A DNA stretch of 64,000 nucleotides, taken from positions 3,038,001 through 3,102,000 of the forward strand of contig NZ_JADBDT010000001.1 of the NCBI RefSeq assembly GCF_014873485.1, in the 5' to 3' direction. A program made the position numbers and the translations under genes. Of this stretch, positions 39,458-46,903 are shown one piece after another. Position 1 is the stretch's first letter. Each line of letters begins with the position of its first letter. The stretch comes from Sphingopyxis sp. OAS728 (lineage in GTDB: Bacteria; Pseudomonadota; Alphaproteobacteria; Sphingomonadales; Sphingomonadaceae). The notes beneath the pieces were generated by a model that did no database searches, was not told the DNA's origin, and saw nothing but the letters and a program-made list of their open reading frames with translations.

Positions 39458-40161
39458 GCGCGCGCCCAATTCTTCGGCACGGTCATCTCGGCATAGGCGC
39501 CGCGACACGTCTGCCACGCGCCCGCGTCGATCGACCGCCCGCCGAACAGGCTGATCTCGACCGCGCGCGCGATACGGCTGAATGCATCGCGCGCGACCGC
39601 AGGCAGCCCTTCTGCCTCGGCGAGATCGCGCGACGTCATCGCGGGTTTGACCAGCCCCGGACGGCGGCCCTCGATATCCTCGACGCTGCGATAGAGGAGA
39701 AGGTGGACCGCTTCGGCATAGCGGCCCTCGGCGGCGAGCGCGTCGGCCTCGGCGAGCAGCGCGCGCGCCGCGCCGGCCTCGGCCTGTCCAATGTGATCGG
39801 CTTCGTCGTCGCGTGCCTTGCGGCCGAAGCGCAGATTGTCGACCCACTGCGCAAAGGCCGGAACGAAATGATAGAGGAGGACCAGCGCCAGCGCCGCGAC
39901 CGCGATCCACATCAGCGGCTTGGCGGCGGGAGCGCTCCACTCGAAAAAATTGCCGATCCCGTTGAAGAGCGATTTCAGCCACTCGGGTGTAGGTGGTGGC
40001 GGGGGTGGCGGCGGCGGAAAGGCGGTCTGGATCTCGCCGCCCGCGATCGTCTGGCTATAGCCGGGATCGACAAGTTCGGGATCGAGCAGCCAGCCCTCAT
40101 ATCCCTGGGGGCTCGACGCGTCGGCCGCGGCCGATGTCTGGGCGATCCACAAGGATATCAT
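39454..40161 (-). CDS. DUF4129 membrane protein, first gene of the MoxR operon
   Basis: 235 residues. Layout: N-terminal region with a run of nine prolines near residue 50, one membrane segment at about 81-100 (KPLMWIAVAALALVLLYHFV), and a cytoplasmic C-terminal DUF4129 domain (AEGRYAEAVHLLLYRSVEDI, FSRIARAVEISLFGGR). It opens a run of genes on the minus strand with 4-14-base overlaps down to 33363. The 132-bp gap to the divergent E1 gene should hold the operon promoter. Confidence 0.85.
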   Translation of the reverse strand: MISLWIAQTSAAADASSPQGYEGWLLDPELVDPGYSQTIAGGEIQTAFPPPPPPPPPTPEWLKSLFNGIGNFFEWSAPAAKPLMWIAVAALALVLLYHFVPAFAQWVDNLRFGRKARDDEADHIGQAEAGAARALLAEADALAAEGRYAEAVHLLLYRSVEDIEGRRPGLVKPAMTSRDLAEAEGLPAVARDAFSRIARAVEISLFGGRSIDAGAWQTCRGAYAEMTVPKNWARA

Positions 40162-40293
40162 GTTGAAATATTGGTCCCGCCCCGGTCGATCATCGCGTTA
40201 AGTGGTAGCGCGAGCCTCATCGGGAAGGCAAGACAAGCTTGCGCGCAAAACTGCCCCGTTCTAGCGCGCGAAGAGTTTTGACGGAGGACCAAG

Positions 40294-42495
40294 GTGGACG
40301 CGGCGCAGGCGGTACATGAAAAATTCCTTGCGGCGCTGGCCGAAGGACGACTGCCCGATCGCGCCGACGCGCCCGATCCGGCGATGGCCGGCCTGTCGCG
40401 CGCAGAGGCGACCGACATCTTCCTGTCGCAGCTCACCAGTCGTCAGATGGACCGATTGTCGCGCCACCTGCAGGCGCGCGGCGAGGGCTTCTATACGATC
40501 GGATCGTCGGGGCATGAGGGGAATGCCGCGGTCGCCGCAGCGCTGCGCGTCACCGACATGGCGTTCCTCCACTATCGCTCGAATGCGTTCCAGCTCCATC
40601 GGTCGCGCCAGCTTCCGGGCGGGACGCCGACTTGGGACATGCTGCTGAGCTTCGCGGCGTCGAGCGAAGACCCGATCTCGGGCGGCCGGCACAAGGTGAT
40701 CGGGTCGAAGCCGCTCAATATTCCGCCGCAAACCTCGACGATCGCCTCGCATCTGCCGAAGGCCGTTGGTGCCGCCTTCTCGATCGGTATCGCGCGTCGC
40801 CTCGGCATGACCGGGCTGCCACTCCCCGAGGATGCCGTTGTTTTGACCAGCTTCGGCGACGCCTCGGCGAACCATTCGACCGCGCAGGGCGCGTTCAACA
40901 CCGCGGGCTGGGCGGCGTTTCAGGGGTCACCGATGCCGCTTATCTTCCTCTGCGAAGACAATGGCATCGGCATTTCGACGCGCACTCCGACGGGGTGGAT
41001 CGAGGCACAGTTCCGTCACCGCGCGGGGCTGCATTATATCAAATGCGACGGGACCGATCTGGTGTCGGCCTATGCCGGCGCCGCCGAAGCGGCCGACTAT
41101 GCGCGCCGGTACCGCAAGCCCGTCTTCCTCCATATGGCGACTGTGCGGCTTTATGGTCACGCGGGCTCGGACGTGCAGGGCGCCTATTTGCCCAAGGCGC
41201 TGATCGAGGCCGACGAGGCGCGCGACCCGTTGCTCGCCGGCGCGGCGCTGATGGCGGAGCATGGCTGGATGTCGCCCGCCGAAATCGCCGAAACCTATGA
41301 AGATATCGGTGCGACCCTGGCGCGGCAGGCCGAGGCGGCGATCCAGCGGCCGAAGATCACGACGCCCGCGCATGTGATGGACAGCCTGATCCCGCCGAAG
41401 CGCGAGGTGGCGCGCCCCAACACCCCGACCGACGAGGATCGCAAGGCGATGTTCGGCAGCGACGCCGGCGCCATGGACAAGCCACAGCATATGGCGCGGC
41501 TCTTGAGCTGGGCGCTCGCCGACCTGATGCTCGCGTACAAGGAAATCGTCGTCGCGGGCGAGGATGTCGGGCCAAAGGGCGGCGTCTACAACGTCACCGC
41601 CAAGCTCCATCAGCGCTTCGGTTCGGCGCGCGTCGTGAACACGCTACTCGACGAACAGGCGATCCTCGGGCTCGCGATCGGCATGGCGCATAACGGCTTT
41701 CTGCCGATGCCCGAAATCCAGTTCCTCGCCTATGTCCACAATGCCGAGGACCAGATCCGCGGCGAGGCGGCGACATTGAGCTTCTTCTCGGACGGGCAAT
41801 ATACCAACCCGATGGTGCTCCGCATCGCGGGTCTCGGCTATCAAAAGGGCTTCGGCGGGCATTTCCACAACGATAACAGCCTCGCCGTCTTTCGCGACAT
41901 TCCGGGCGTCATCCTCGCGGTGCCGTCGAATGGGCGCGATGCGGTCGCGATGCTCCGCGAATGCGTGCGGCTCGCGCGCGAGGAACAGCGCGTCGTCGTC
42001 TTCGTCGAGCCGATCGCGCTCTACATGACCCGCGACCTGCACGAAGAGGGCGATGGCCTGTGGACGAGCGTCTATGAAGCCCCCGGCGACGGCGCACCGA
42101 TCCACTTCGGCGACGTTGGGGTGCATGGCAATGGCACCGACCTCGCGATCGTCACCTATGGCAACGGCTATTACTACTCACGGCAGGCCGAAAAATTGCT
42201 CGCCGCCGATGGCGTCAAAGCGCGCGTCATCGACCTGCGCTGGCTCGGCCCGGTCGACGAGGACAAGCTCGTCGCCGCGGTGGGCGATGCGGGGCGCATC
42301 CTGATCGTCGACGAATGCCGCATCACCGGATCGCAGAGCGAGGCGCTGATGGCGACCTTCGTCGAGCGCACGCCGGACAAGAAATTGAAGCGCATCGCCG
42401 CCGACGACAGCTTCATCCCGCTAGGCAAAGCCGCGACGCTGACCTTGCCGAGCCGCGATTCGATCTATGCCGCCGCGAAGGAGCTTCTGGCATGA
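40294..42495 (+). CDS. Fused alpha/beta 2-oxoacid dehydrogenase E1 component
   Basis: 733 residues from a GTG with GGAGG 6 bases upstream. The N-terminal half is the E1-alpha type with the thiamine-diphosphate motif GDASANHSTAQGAFNTA and CEDNGIGIST. The C-terminal half is the E1-beta type (AGEDVGPKGGVYNVTAKL, LDEQAILGLAIGMA, GFGGHFHND). Together these form the decarboxylase of branched-chain or related 2-oxoacid dehydrogenase complexes. No E2 or E3 gene is adjacent; instead a FabD-like acyltransferase overlaps its stop (ATGA). Which oxoacid it uses is unknown. Confidence 0.88.
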   Translation: MDAAQAVHEKFLAALAEGRLPDRADAPDPAMAGLSRAEATDIFLSQLTSRQMDRLSRHLQARGEGFYTIGSSGHEGNAAVAAALRVTDMAFLHYRSNAFQLHRSRQLPGGTPTWDMLLSFAASSEDPISGGRHKVIGSKPLNIPPQTSTIASHLPKAVGAAFSIGIARRLGMTGLPLPEDAVVLTSFGDASANHSTAQGAFNTAGWAAFQGSPMPLIFLCEDNGIGISTRTPTGWIEAQFRHRAGLHYIKCDGTDLVSAYAGAAEAADYARRYRKPVFLHMATVRLYGHAGSDVQGAYLPKALIEADEARDPLLAGAALMAEHGWMSPAEIAETYEDIGATLARQAEAAIQRPKITTPAHVMDSLIPPKREVARPNTPTDEDRKAMFGSDAGAMDKPQHMARLLSWALADLMLAYKEIVVAGEDVGPKGGVYNVTAKLHQRFGSARVVNTLLDEQAILGLAIGMAHNGFLPMPEIQFLAYVHNAEDQIRGEAATLSFFSDGQYTNPMVLRIAGLGYQKGFGGHFHNDNSLAVFRDIPGVILAVPSNGRDAVAMLRECVRLAREEQRVVVFVEPIALYMTRDLHEEGDGLWTSVYEAPGDGAPIHFGDVGVHGNGTDLAIVTYGNGYYYSRQAEKLLAADGVKARVIDLRWLGPVDEDKLVAAVGDAGRILIVDECRITGSQSEALMATFVERTPDKKLKRIAADDSFIPLGKAATLTLPSRDSIYAAAKELLA

Positions 42496-43544
42496 GCGCG
42501 CGCAAGACCGCGCTCGTCGTGGCGCCGGGCCGCGGTACCTATGGCAAGGGCGAGCTTGGCAGCATCGCGCGGCTGCACGGCGCGCGCTTCGGCGACCTCA
42601 TCGCCAATTTCGACGCCCAGCGCCGCGAGCGCGGCCAGCCGACGGTGAGCGAACTCGACGGCGCCGACCGCTTCAGCGTCGCGACGCACATGCGCGGCGA
42701 TGTCGCGGCGCCGCTGATCTACGCCGCGACCGCGCTCGACTTTCTCAGCATCGATCGCGACGCCTATGACATCGTCGCGGTCGCCGGCAATTCGATGGGC
42801 TGGTATAGCGCGCTCGCGCTCGGCGGCGCGGTGTCGGTCGAGGATGGTTTCCGCATCAGCAATGCGATGGGGCTCAACAGCCAGACGCACGGGCCCGGCG
42901 GGCAGATCTTGCTGCAGGTTGTCGATGAGGATTGGCGCGCCGTCCCCGGCCTCCGCGAAAGCCTGCTAGCACTCGTCGCCGATATCGGCTCGCGCCCCGG
43001 CCACGCGCTGGCGCTCTCGATCGATCTTGCCGGCATGCTCGTGCTCGCGGGCAATGAGGAGGGCCTCGCCGCCCTGCTTGCCGAAGCGCCGCCGACCCCC
43101 GGGCGCGACCCGCTCCGTCTCGCGGGCCACGGGCCGTTCCACACCCCGCTGATGTTCGGCAGTTCGGACAAGGCGATGGCCGAATTGCCGCACTCGCTGT
43201 TCCATCGCCCGGCGCTGCCGCTGATCGACGGGCGCGGCCATATCTGGCGCCGCCATGCGAGCGATCCGGCGATGATGTGGGATTATACGTTCGGCCATCA
43301 GATCCTTGCGCCCTATGATTTCGCGCTTTCGGTGCAGGTCGCGGTGAAGGAATATGCCCCCGACGTCATCATCCTGCCCGGACCCGGCGACACGCTTGGC
43401 GGCGCGATCGCGCAATCGCTGATCGGCATTGGTTGGCAGGGTATTTCGAGCAAGGGCGATTTCGCGGCGCGGCAGGCGGCCGACCCGATCCTGCTGTCGA
43501 TGGGCCGCGCCGAACAACGCGCGCGCGTGACCGGACAAGAATAA
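42492..43544 (+). CDS. FabD-like acyl carrier protein S-acyltransferase
   Basis: 350 residues. The nucleophile elbow GNSMGWYSAL matches the GxSxG of malonyl/acyl transferases, and the catalytic His is in GHGPFHTPLM; a GPGDTLGGAI segment closes the domain. The fold is that of ACP S-malonyltransferase, but the sequence differs from housekeeping FabD (GHSLG) and the gene is coupled to the fused E1 by an ATGA overlap. A role in handing the acyl product of the E1 reaction to a carrier is possible but inferred. Confidence 0.78.
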   Translation: MSARKTALVVAPGRGTYGKGELGSIARLHGARFGDLIANFDAQRRERGQPTVSELDGADRFSVATHMRGDVAAPLIYAATALDFLSIDRDAYDIVAVAGNSMGWYSALALGGAVSVEDGFRISNAMGLNSQTHGPGGQILLQVVDEDWRAVPGLRESLLALVADIGSRPGHALALSIDLAGMLVLAGNEEGLAALLAEAPPTPGRDPLRLAGHGPFHTPLMFGSSDKAMAELPHSLFHRPALPLIDGRGHIWRRHASDPAMMWDYTFGHQILAPYDFALSVQVAVKEYAPDVIILPGPGDTLGGAIAQSLIGIGWQGISSKGDFAARQAADPILLSMGRAEQRARVTGQE

Positions 43545-43580
43545 GGCCGGCAGAGGAGGGATTTCCTCGGCCGGCCGTTT
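43545..43580 (+). terminator. Intrinsic terminator of the E1/FabD-like operon
   Basis: GGCCGGC (43545-43551) pairs with GCCGGCC (43570-43576), and inner GAGGA (43553-43557) pairs with TCCTC (43564-43568), around a GGGATT loop. GTTTGTT follows. The stem starts right after the stop codon, so this ends the operon. Confidence 0.75.
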
Positions 43581-43712
43581 GTTGCACGGGATCAGGTGGG
43601 GTTGATCCCATGCGAATGAACGGCAGCGCCCGTGGGGACCAACTCATGGGCGGTGCACCGTTCATTTCCCTTATAGGCGCTACGCGCGGCTTTCGGCCGG
43701 GTTCCACCGCGA

Positions 43713-44411
43713 TCATACACCAAAACGGACCGAATCGATCGGTGCGGCGCGCGCGAACTCGGCGATGAACTGCAACCGCAGCAGTTCGGCGACATTTCCG
43801 GCGCCCGCCCGGCGCATGATGTTGGCGCGATGAACCTCGACCGTGCGCGGGCTGAGTTCCAGCTGCCGCGCAATCGCCTTGTTGCCAAGGCCCGCGGCGA
43901 TGGCGTCCAAAATGTCGCGCTCGCGCGGGGTCAGTGCCGCCAGCCGCGTTTCGGCTTCGCGGTGCCGGTCGAGCACACCCTGCCGTGCGCGCCAGTCGGC
44001 CAGTGCCGCATCGATCGTGCGGCGGACGAGGCGCGGGTCGAGCGGCGCGGGTAACAGATCCTGCGCCCCGCCGCGCAGGATCGCACGCGATTCGGCGATA
44101 CTCAGCTGTTCGGCGGCGACGAAGGCGGCGGTCCCGCCGCGCCCCGCGATATGGTCGAGCAGCGCCGCGCCATCGGTCGCGCCCGGCTGCCGCCAGTGAA
44201 AGAGCAGGATTGCGCAGGAATCGCTGCCTTCGGCCTCGATCCACGCATCGGCGCTGGCAAAGCTGCGGACGATGCGTTCGGATCCCGCCGCAAGCACGCG
44301 GAAACACGCCGCCCGCTCGGTCGGGTCGGGCAGGATCAAATGGATATGGCCCCCGTTTTCGGTCACCCGGCCATGCTGCCCGCGAAGCGCGTTCGCGGAC
44401 AGCATGGACAT
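43713..44411 (-). CDS. LuxR-type regulator with degenerate receiver domain
   Basis: 232 residues from ATG 44411 (ATG 44405 and a GTG at 44366 are alternatives). The C-terminal helix-turn-helix is intact: LTPRERDILDAIAAGLGNKA then RTVEVHRANIMRRAGA, FixJ/NarL type. The N-terminal region keeps the length and helix pattern of a receiver domain, but where the phosphorylated Asp of FixJ-type proteins (DVRMPG) should be it has LFHWRQPG, and the conserved Lys-Pro is replaced by APLDP. It is therefore probably not controlled by phosphorylation. It lies beside an S9 peptidase; no kinase is adjacent. Confidence 0.8.
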   Translation of the reverse strand: MSMLSANALRGQHGRVTENGGHIHLILPDPTERAACFRVLAAGSERIVRSFASADAWIEAEGSDSCAILLFHWRQPGATDGAALLDHIAGRGGTAAFVAAEQLSIAESRAILRGGAQDLLPAPLDPRLVRRTIDAALADWRARQGVLDRHREAETRLAALTPRERDILDAIAAGLGNKAIARQLELSPRTVEVHRANIMRRAGAGNVAELLRLQFIAEFARAAPIDSVRFGV

Positions 44412-44500
44412 ATCGGCGGCGGCGCCATTTCGGAGGGCGGTCCGACCCCTCGCCCGCAAATCCGTCGGCGGCGGCGGATCGGTGAGCCGCCGCGCGCGCG

Positions 44501-46498
44501 TCAGTCGGCGGGGTTATGCTTTGCGAGGAAGGTTTCGATCGAGGTCAGCAAGGTCATGCGATCGGCCTGACGCGTGAAATAATGGTCGGCAAGCGGGACC
44601 GAGACGAACTCGACCGTCTTGCCGGCCTTCGTCATCGCCGCATACATGCGCGCCGACTGGCCATGATCGACCGTGACGTCCTTCTTGCCGTGGATCAGCA
44701 GCAGCGGGGCCTTGATCCGGGCGATCGCATTGATCGGCGACACGGCGGCAAAATCGGGAGTCATCCGCTGCCATTGGCCGCGATAGAGGCGCTCGCGCAT
44801 CAACCCGCCGAAATCATTGACCTCGCGGCGCAAATTGGCGACGCCGTTGACCGAAATCGCGCAGCGATAGAGGTCGGGATCCTTGACGGTTCCCCACATC
44901 GCGGCATAGCCGCCGTACGAGCCGCCGACGATGCAGACGCGTTTCGGGTCGGCGATCCCCTCCTTCACCGCCCAATGCACGCCGTCGCTAACATCGTCCT
45001 GCATCGCGAAGCCGAGCTGCCCCTGGCCCGCCTTTTCGAACGCCGCGCCATAGCCGGTCGAGCCGCGAAAATTGGGCTGGAGCACCGCATAGCCGCGCTC
45101 GGCAAGGAACTGCGCCCAATAGTCATAGGTCAGTTCGTCATGCCCCCAAGGTCCGCCGTGGGGCATGACGATGAAGGGCAGGTTCTTGTCGCGCCGGCCG
45201 CGCGGCATCGTCAACACGCCCTCGATCTCCAGCCCGTCGCGCGCCTTGTACCGGACCATCCGCCCGCGCGACAGGCGCTTGCCGCCGATCGTGTCGTTCA
45301 TCGCCGCGAGCTTGACGAGGTCGCCGGTCGCGGCATCGAAATAGAAGAGCAGGCCCGGATTGTCGGGGGTGCTGAAGCGGACGAGCATCTTGCTTTGATC
45401 GGCGCTGATACTCTCGATTCGCACGGCTGATTGCGGCGATGCCTCTTCGAGCGTCTTTTGATGCGCCGCCATCGCCGGATCGAGCCAGCGCAGCGGGGTG
45501 TCGCGGTCACTCGTCCGGACCCCGAGCAGCTTCGCCCCGTTCGACGCCATCAAAACGCTTTCGACATCGACGCCGTCGGCGGCATAGACTGTCCGCACGG
45601 GCTTGCCGGTCGGAATGTCGACTTCGACGACCGCCGACCGTCCGCCTTCGCTTTCGGTGATGACGAAACCATTGTTGCTGCCGGGCACGAAGTGGAAGGG
45701 CACCGTCAGTTCTTCTTCGTCGCCGAGCTTCGCGCTGTCGATGACGCGCAACGATCCCTCGCCGTTCGATCGGAACAACAGGGTCGATTGGGTGCTTGCA
45801 TCGCGATAGCCGATGCCGAAGCGAACCTGGCCGAGATGATCGGCGCCCCAATCGAAGATGTTTGCACGCGGCCTTTCTGCGATCCGCTTGCGTCCGGTCG
45901 CCACATCGACGCGATAGACCGTCGGCCAGAAATCGGCCTGATTGCTATAGATCGAGTTTTGCGCGGCAATGAGGATTTCGGTCCCGCCGTCGGCCGGAAT
46001 CCATAATATGTCGGACGCATTCTGCCCGCCGCTGTCCCACAGCAGCTTGGTGATCTTGCCCGTGCCGCGATGGATGCCGATCGCGCGCGAAATATACCAG
46101 CGATCGCCCTCGACGGGCATCAGCGCATATAGGCCGACGATGATATTGTCGTTTCCGACCCAGCGGATCCACGCGACCTGCGTCTGGTCGGGAACCGCGA
46201 CGATGACGGGCTTCGACCGGTCGCCGCGCACGGGCATCATCAGGATACGCTGCTCGCCTCCGACCCCGAACAGCCCCGCGATATGCGTGCCGTCGGGCGA
46301 CAGGTCGACATCTTCGACGAAAGGAAGCTCGGCAAAGGCGCTGGTCGGCAGCTGGGTAAAAGCCGGCGCGACGGGGGGCGATTTGGAATCCTCCGCGGCC
46401 AGCGCGCCCCAAGGCCCAAGCAGCGCCGCCGCTGCCAACAGACAGACACCCCACGGCGCGCGTGTCCTGCCCCGCTTCCGCTCGCTCCCAATCCGCAA
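44501..46498 (-). CDS. S9-family (prolyl oligopeptidase-type) exported peptidase
   Basis: About 665 residues. An N-terminal signal peptide (WGVCLLAAAALLGPWGALA) precedes a beta-propeller, then the alpha/beta-hydrolase domain with catalytic Ser in GGSYGGYAAMWG, Asp in LIHGKKDVTVD and His in LADHYF. It should cleave short peptides in the periplasm. The start is a TTG at 46498: a GGGGGGAGG ribosome-binding site lies 5 bases upstream and a promoter is seen at 46524-46552. The frame reaches an ATG at 46585, but that ATG lies upstream of the promoter. Confidence 0.88.
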   Translation of the reverse strand: MRIGSERKRGRTRAPWGVCLLAAAALLGPWGALAAEDSKSPPVAPAFTQLPTSAFAELPFVEDVDLSPDGTHIAGLFGVGGEQRILMMPVRGDRSKPVIVAVPDQTQVAWIRWVGNDNIIVGLYALMPVEGDRWYISRAIGIHRGTGKITKLLWDSGGQNASDILWIPADGGTEILIAAQNSIYSNQADFWPTVYRVDVATGRKRIAERPRANIFDWGADHLGQVRFGIGYRDASTQSTLLFRSNGEGSLRVIDSAKLGDEEELTVPFHFVPGSNNGFVITESEGGRSAVVEVDIPTGKPVRTVYAADGVDVESVLMASNGAKLLGVRTSDRDTPLRWLDPAMAAHQKTLEEASPQSAVRIESISADQSKMLVRFSTPDNPGLLFYFDAATGDLVKLAAMNDTIGGKRLSRGRMVRYKARDGLEIEGVLTMPRGRRDKNLPFIVMPHGGPWGHDELTYDYWAQFLAERGYAVLQPNFRGSTGYGAAFEKAGQGQLGFAMQDDVSDGVHWAVKEGIADPKRVCIVGGSYGGYAAMWGTVKDPDLYRCAISVNGVANLRREVNDFGGLMRERLYRGQWQRMTPDFAAVSPINAIARIKAPLLLIHGKKDVTVDHGQSARMYAAMTKAGKTVEFVSVPLADHYFTRQADRMTLLTSIETFLAKHNPAD

Positions 46499-46903
46499 CG
46501 CATCCTCCCCCCGAAAGATCGACAGTATATCGTCGGCGGTTACTTTCCCCAAGTCGTTGAAAAAATCAAATATTACTGATCGCACGGCCCGCCGGTCGAT
46601 TTCGGTTATTGGAACGGCCAGTATTTCCGTGGTGAAAGCTATCCGTCGCTTGTCGCTGTGGCCGGCTTTGCCGCGCGGCGGCGCGGCGCCGCCAGTTTAG
46701 ATTAGATTCCATCTAGCCGCTGCCGCGCTTGGCGGATATTCAGAGCCAAGCTAATAGCCGGGGGTTCCATGAAAACATTGAAACTGTACCGCAGTCTAGA
46801 TGGTGGAATCAGCCCGAACGACTGGTTTTGAGTGGCGCGGTTCCTGTTGCCCGTCCCCCACGCGATCGCCGTCGATTGATAGGATTGCGAGGGTCGCAAA
46901 CGA
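46499..46903. other. 405-bp divergent regulatory region
   Basis: No gene is seen apart from the promoter of the S9 peptidase at its left end. The middle is AT-richer than the surroundings and includes a GC palindrome near 46678-46694 and a short TAGAT/ATCTA dyad near 46702. The promoter of the type I secretion pair at 46904 should lie in the right part. Confidence 0.6.
46524..46552 (-). promoter_or_regulatory. Sigma-70-type promoter of the S9 peptidase
   Basis: On the minus strand: TTGGGG (46552-46547), a 17-base spacer, then TATACT (46529-46524). The expected transcript start near 46517 leaves a leader of about 19 bases that contains GGGGGGAGG and then the TTG start at 46498. Spacing and the -10 box fit the RpoD consensus; the -35 matches in TTG only. 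Confidence 0.6.
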
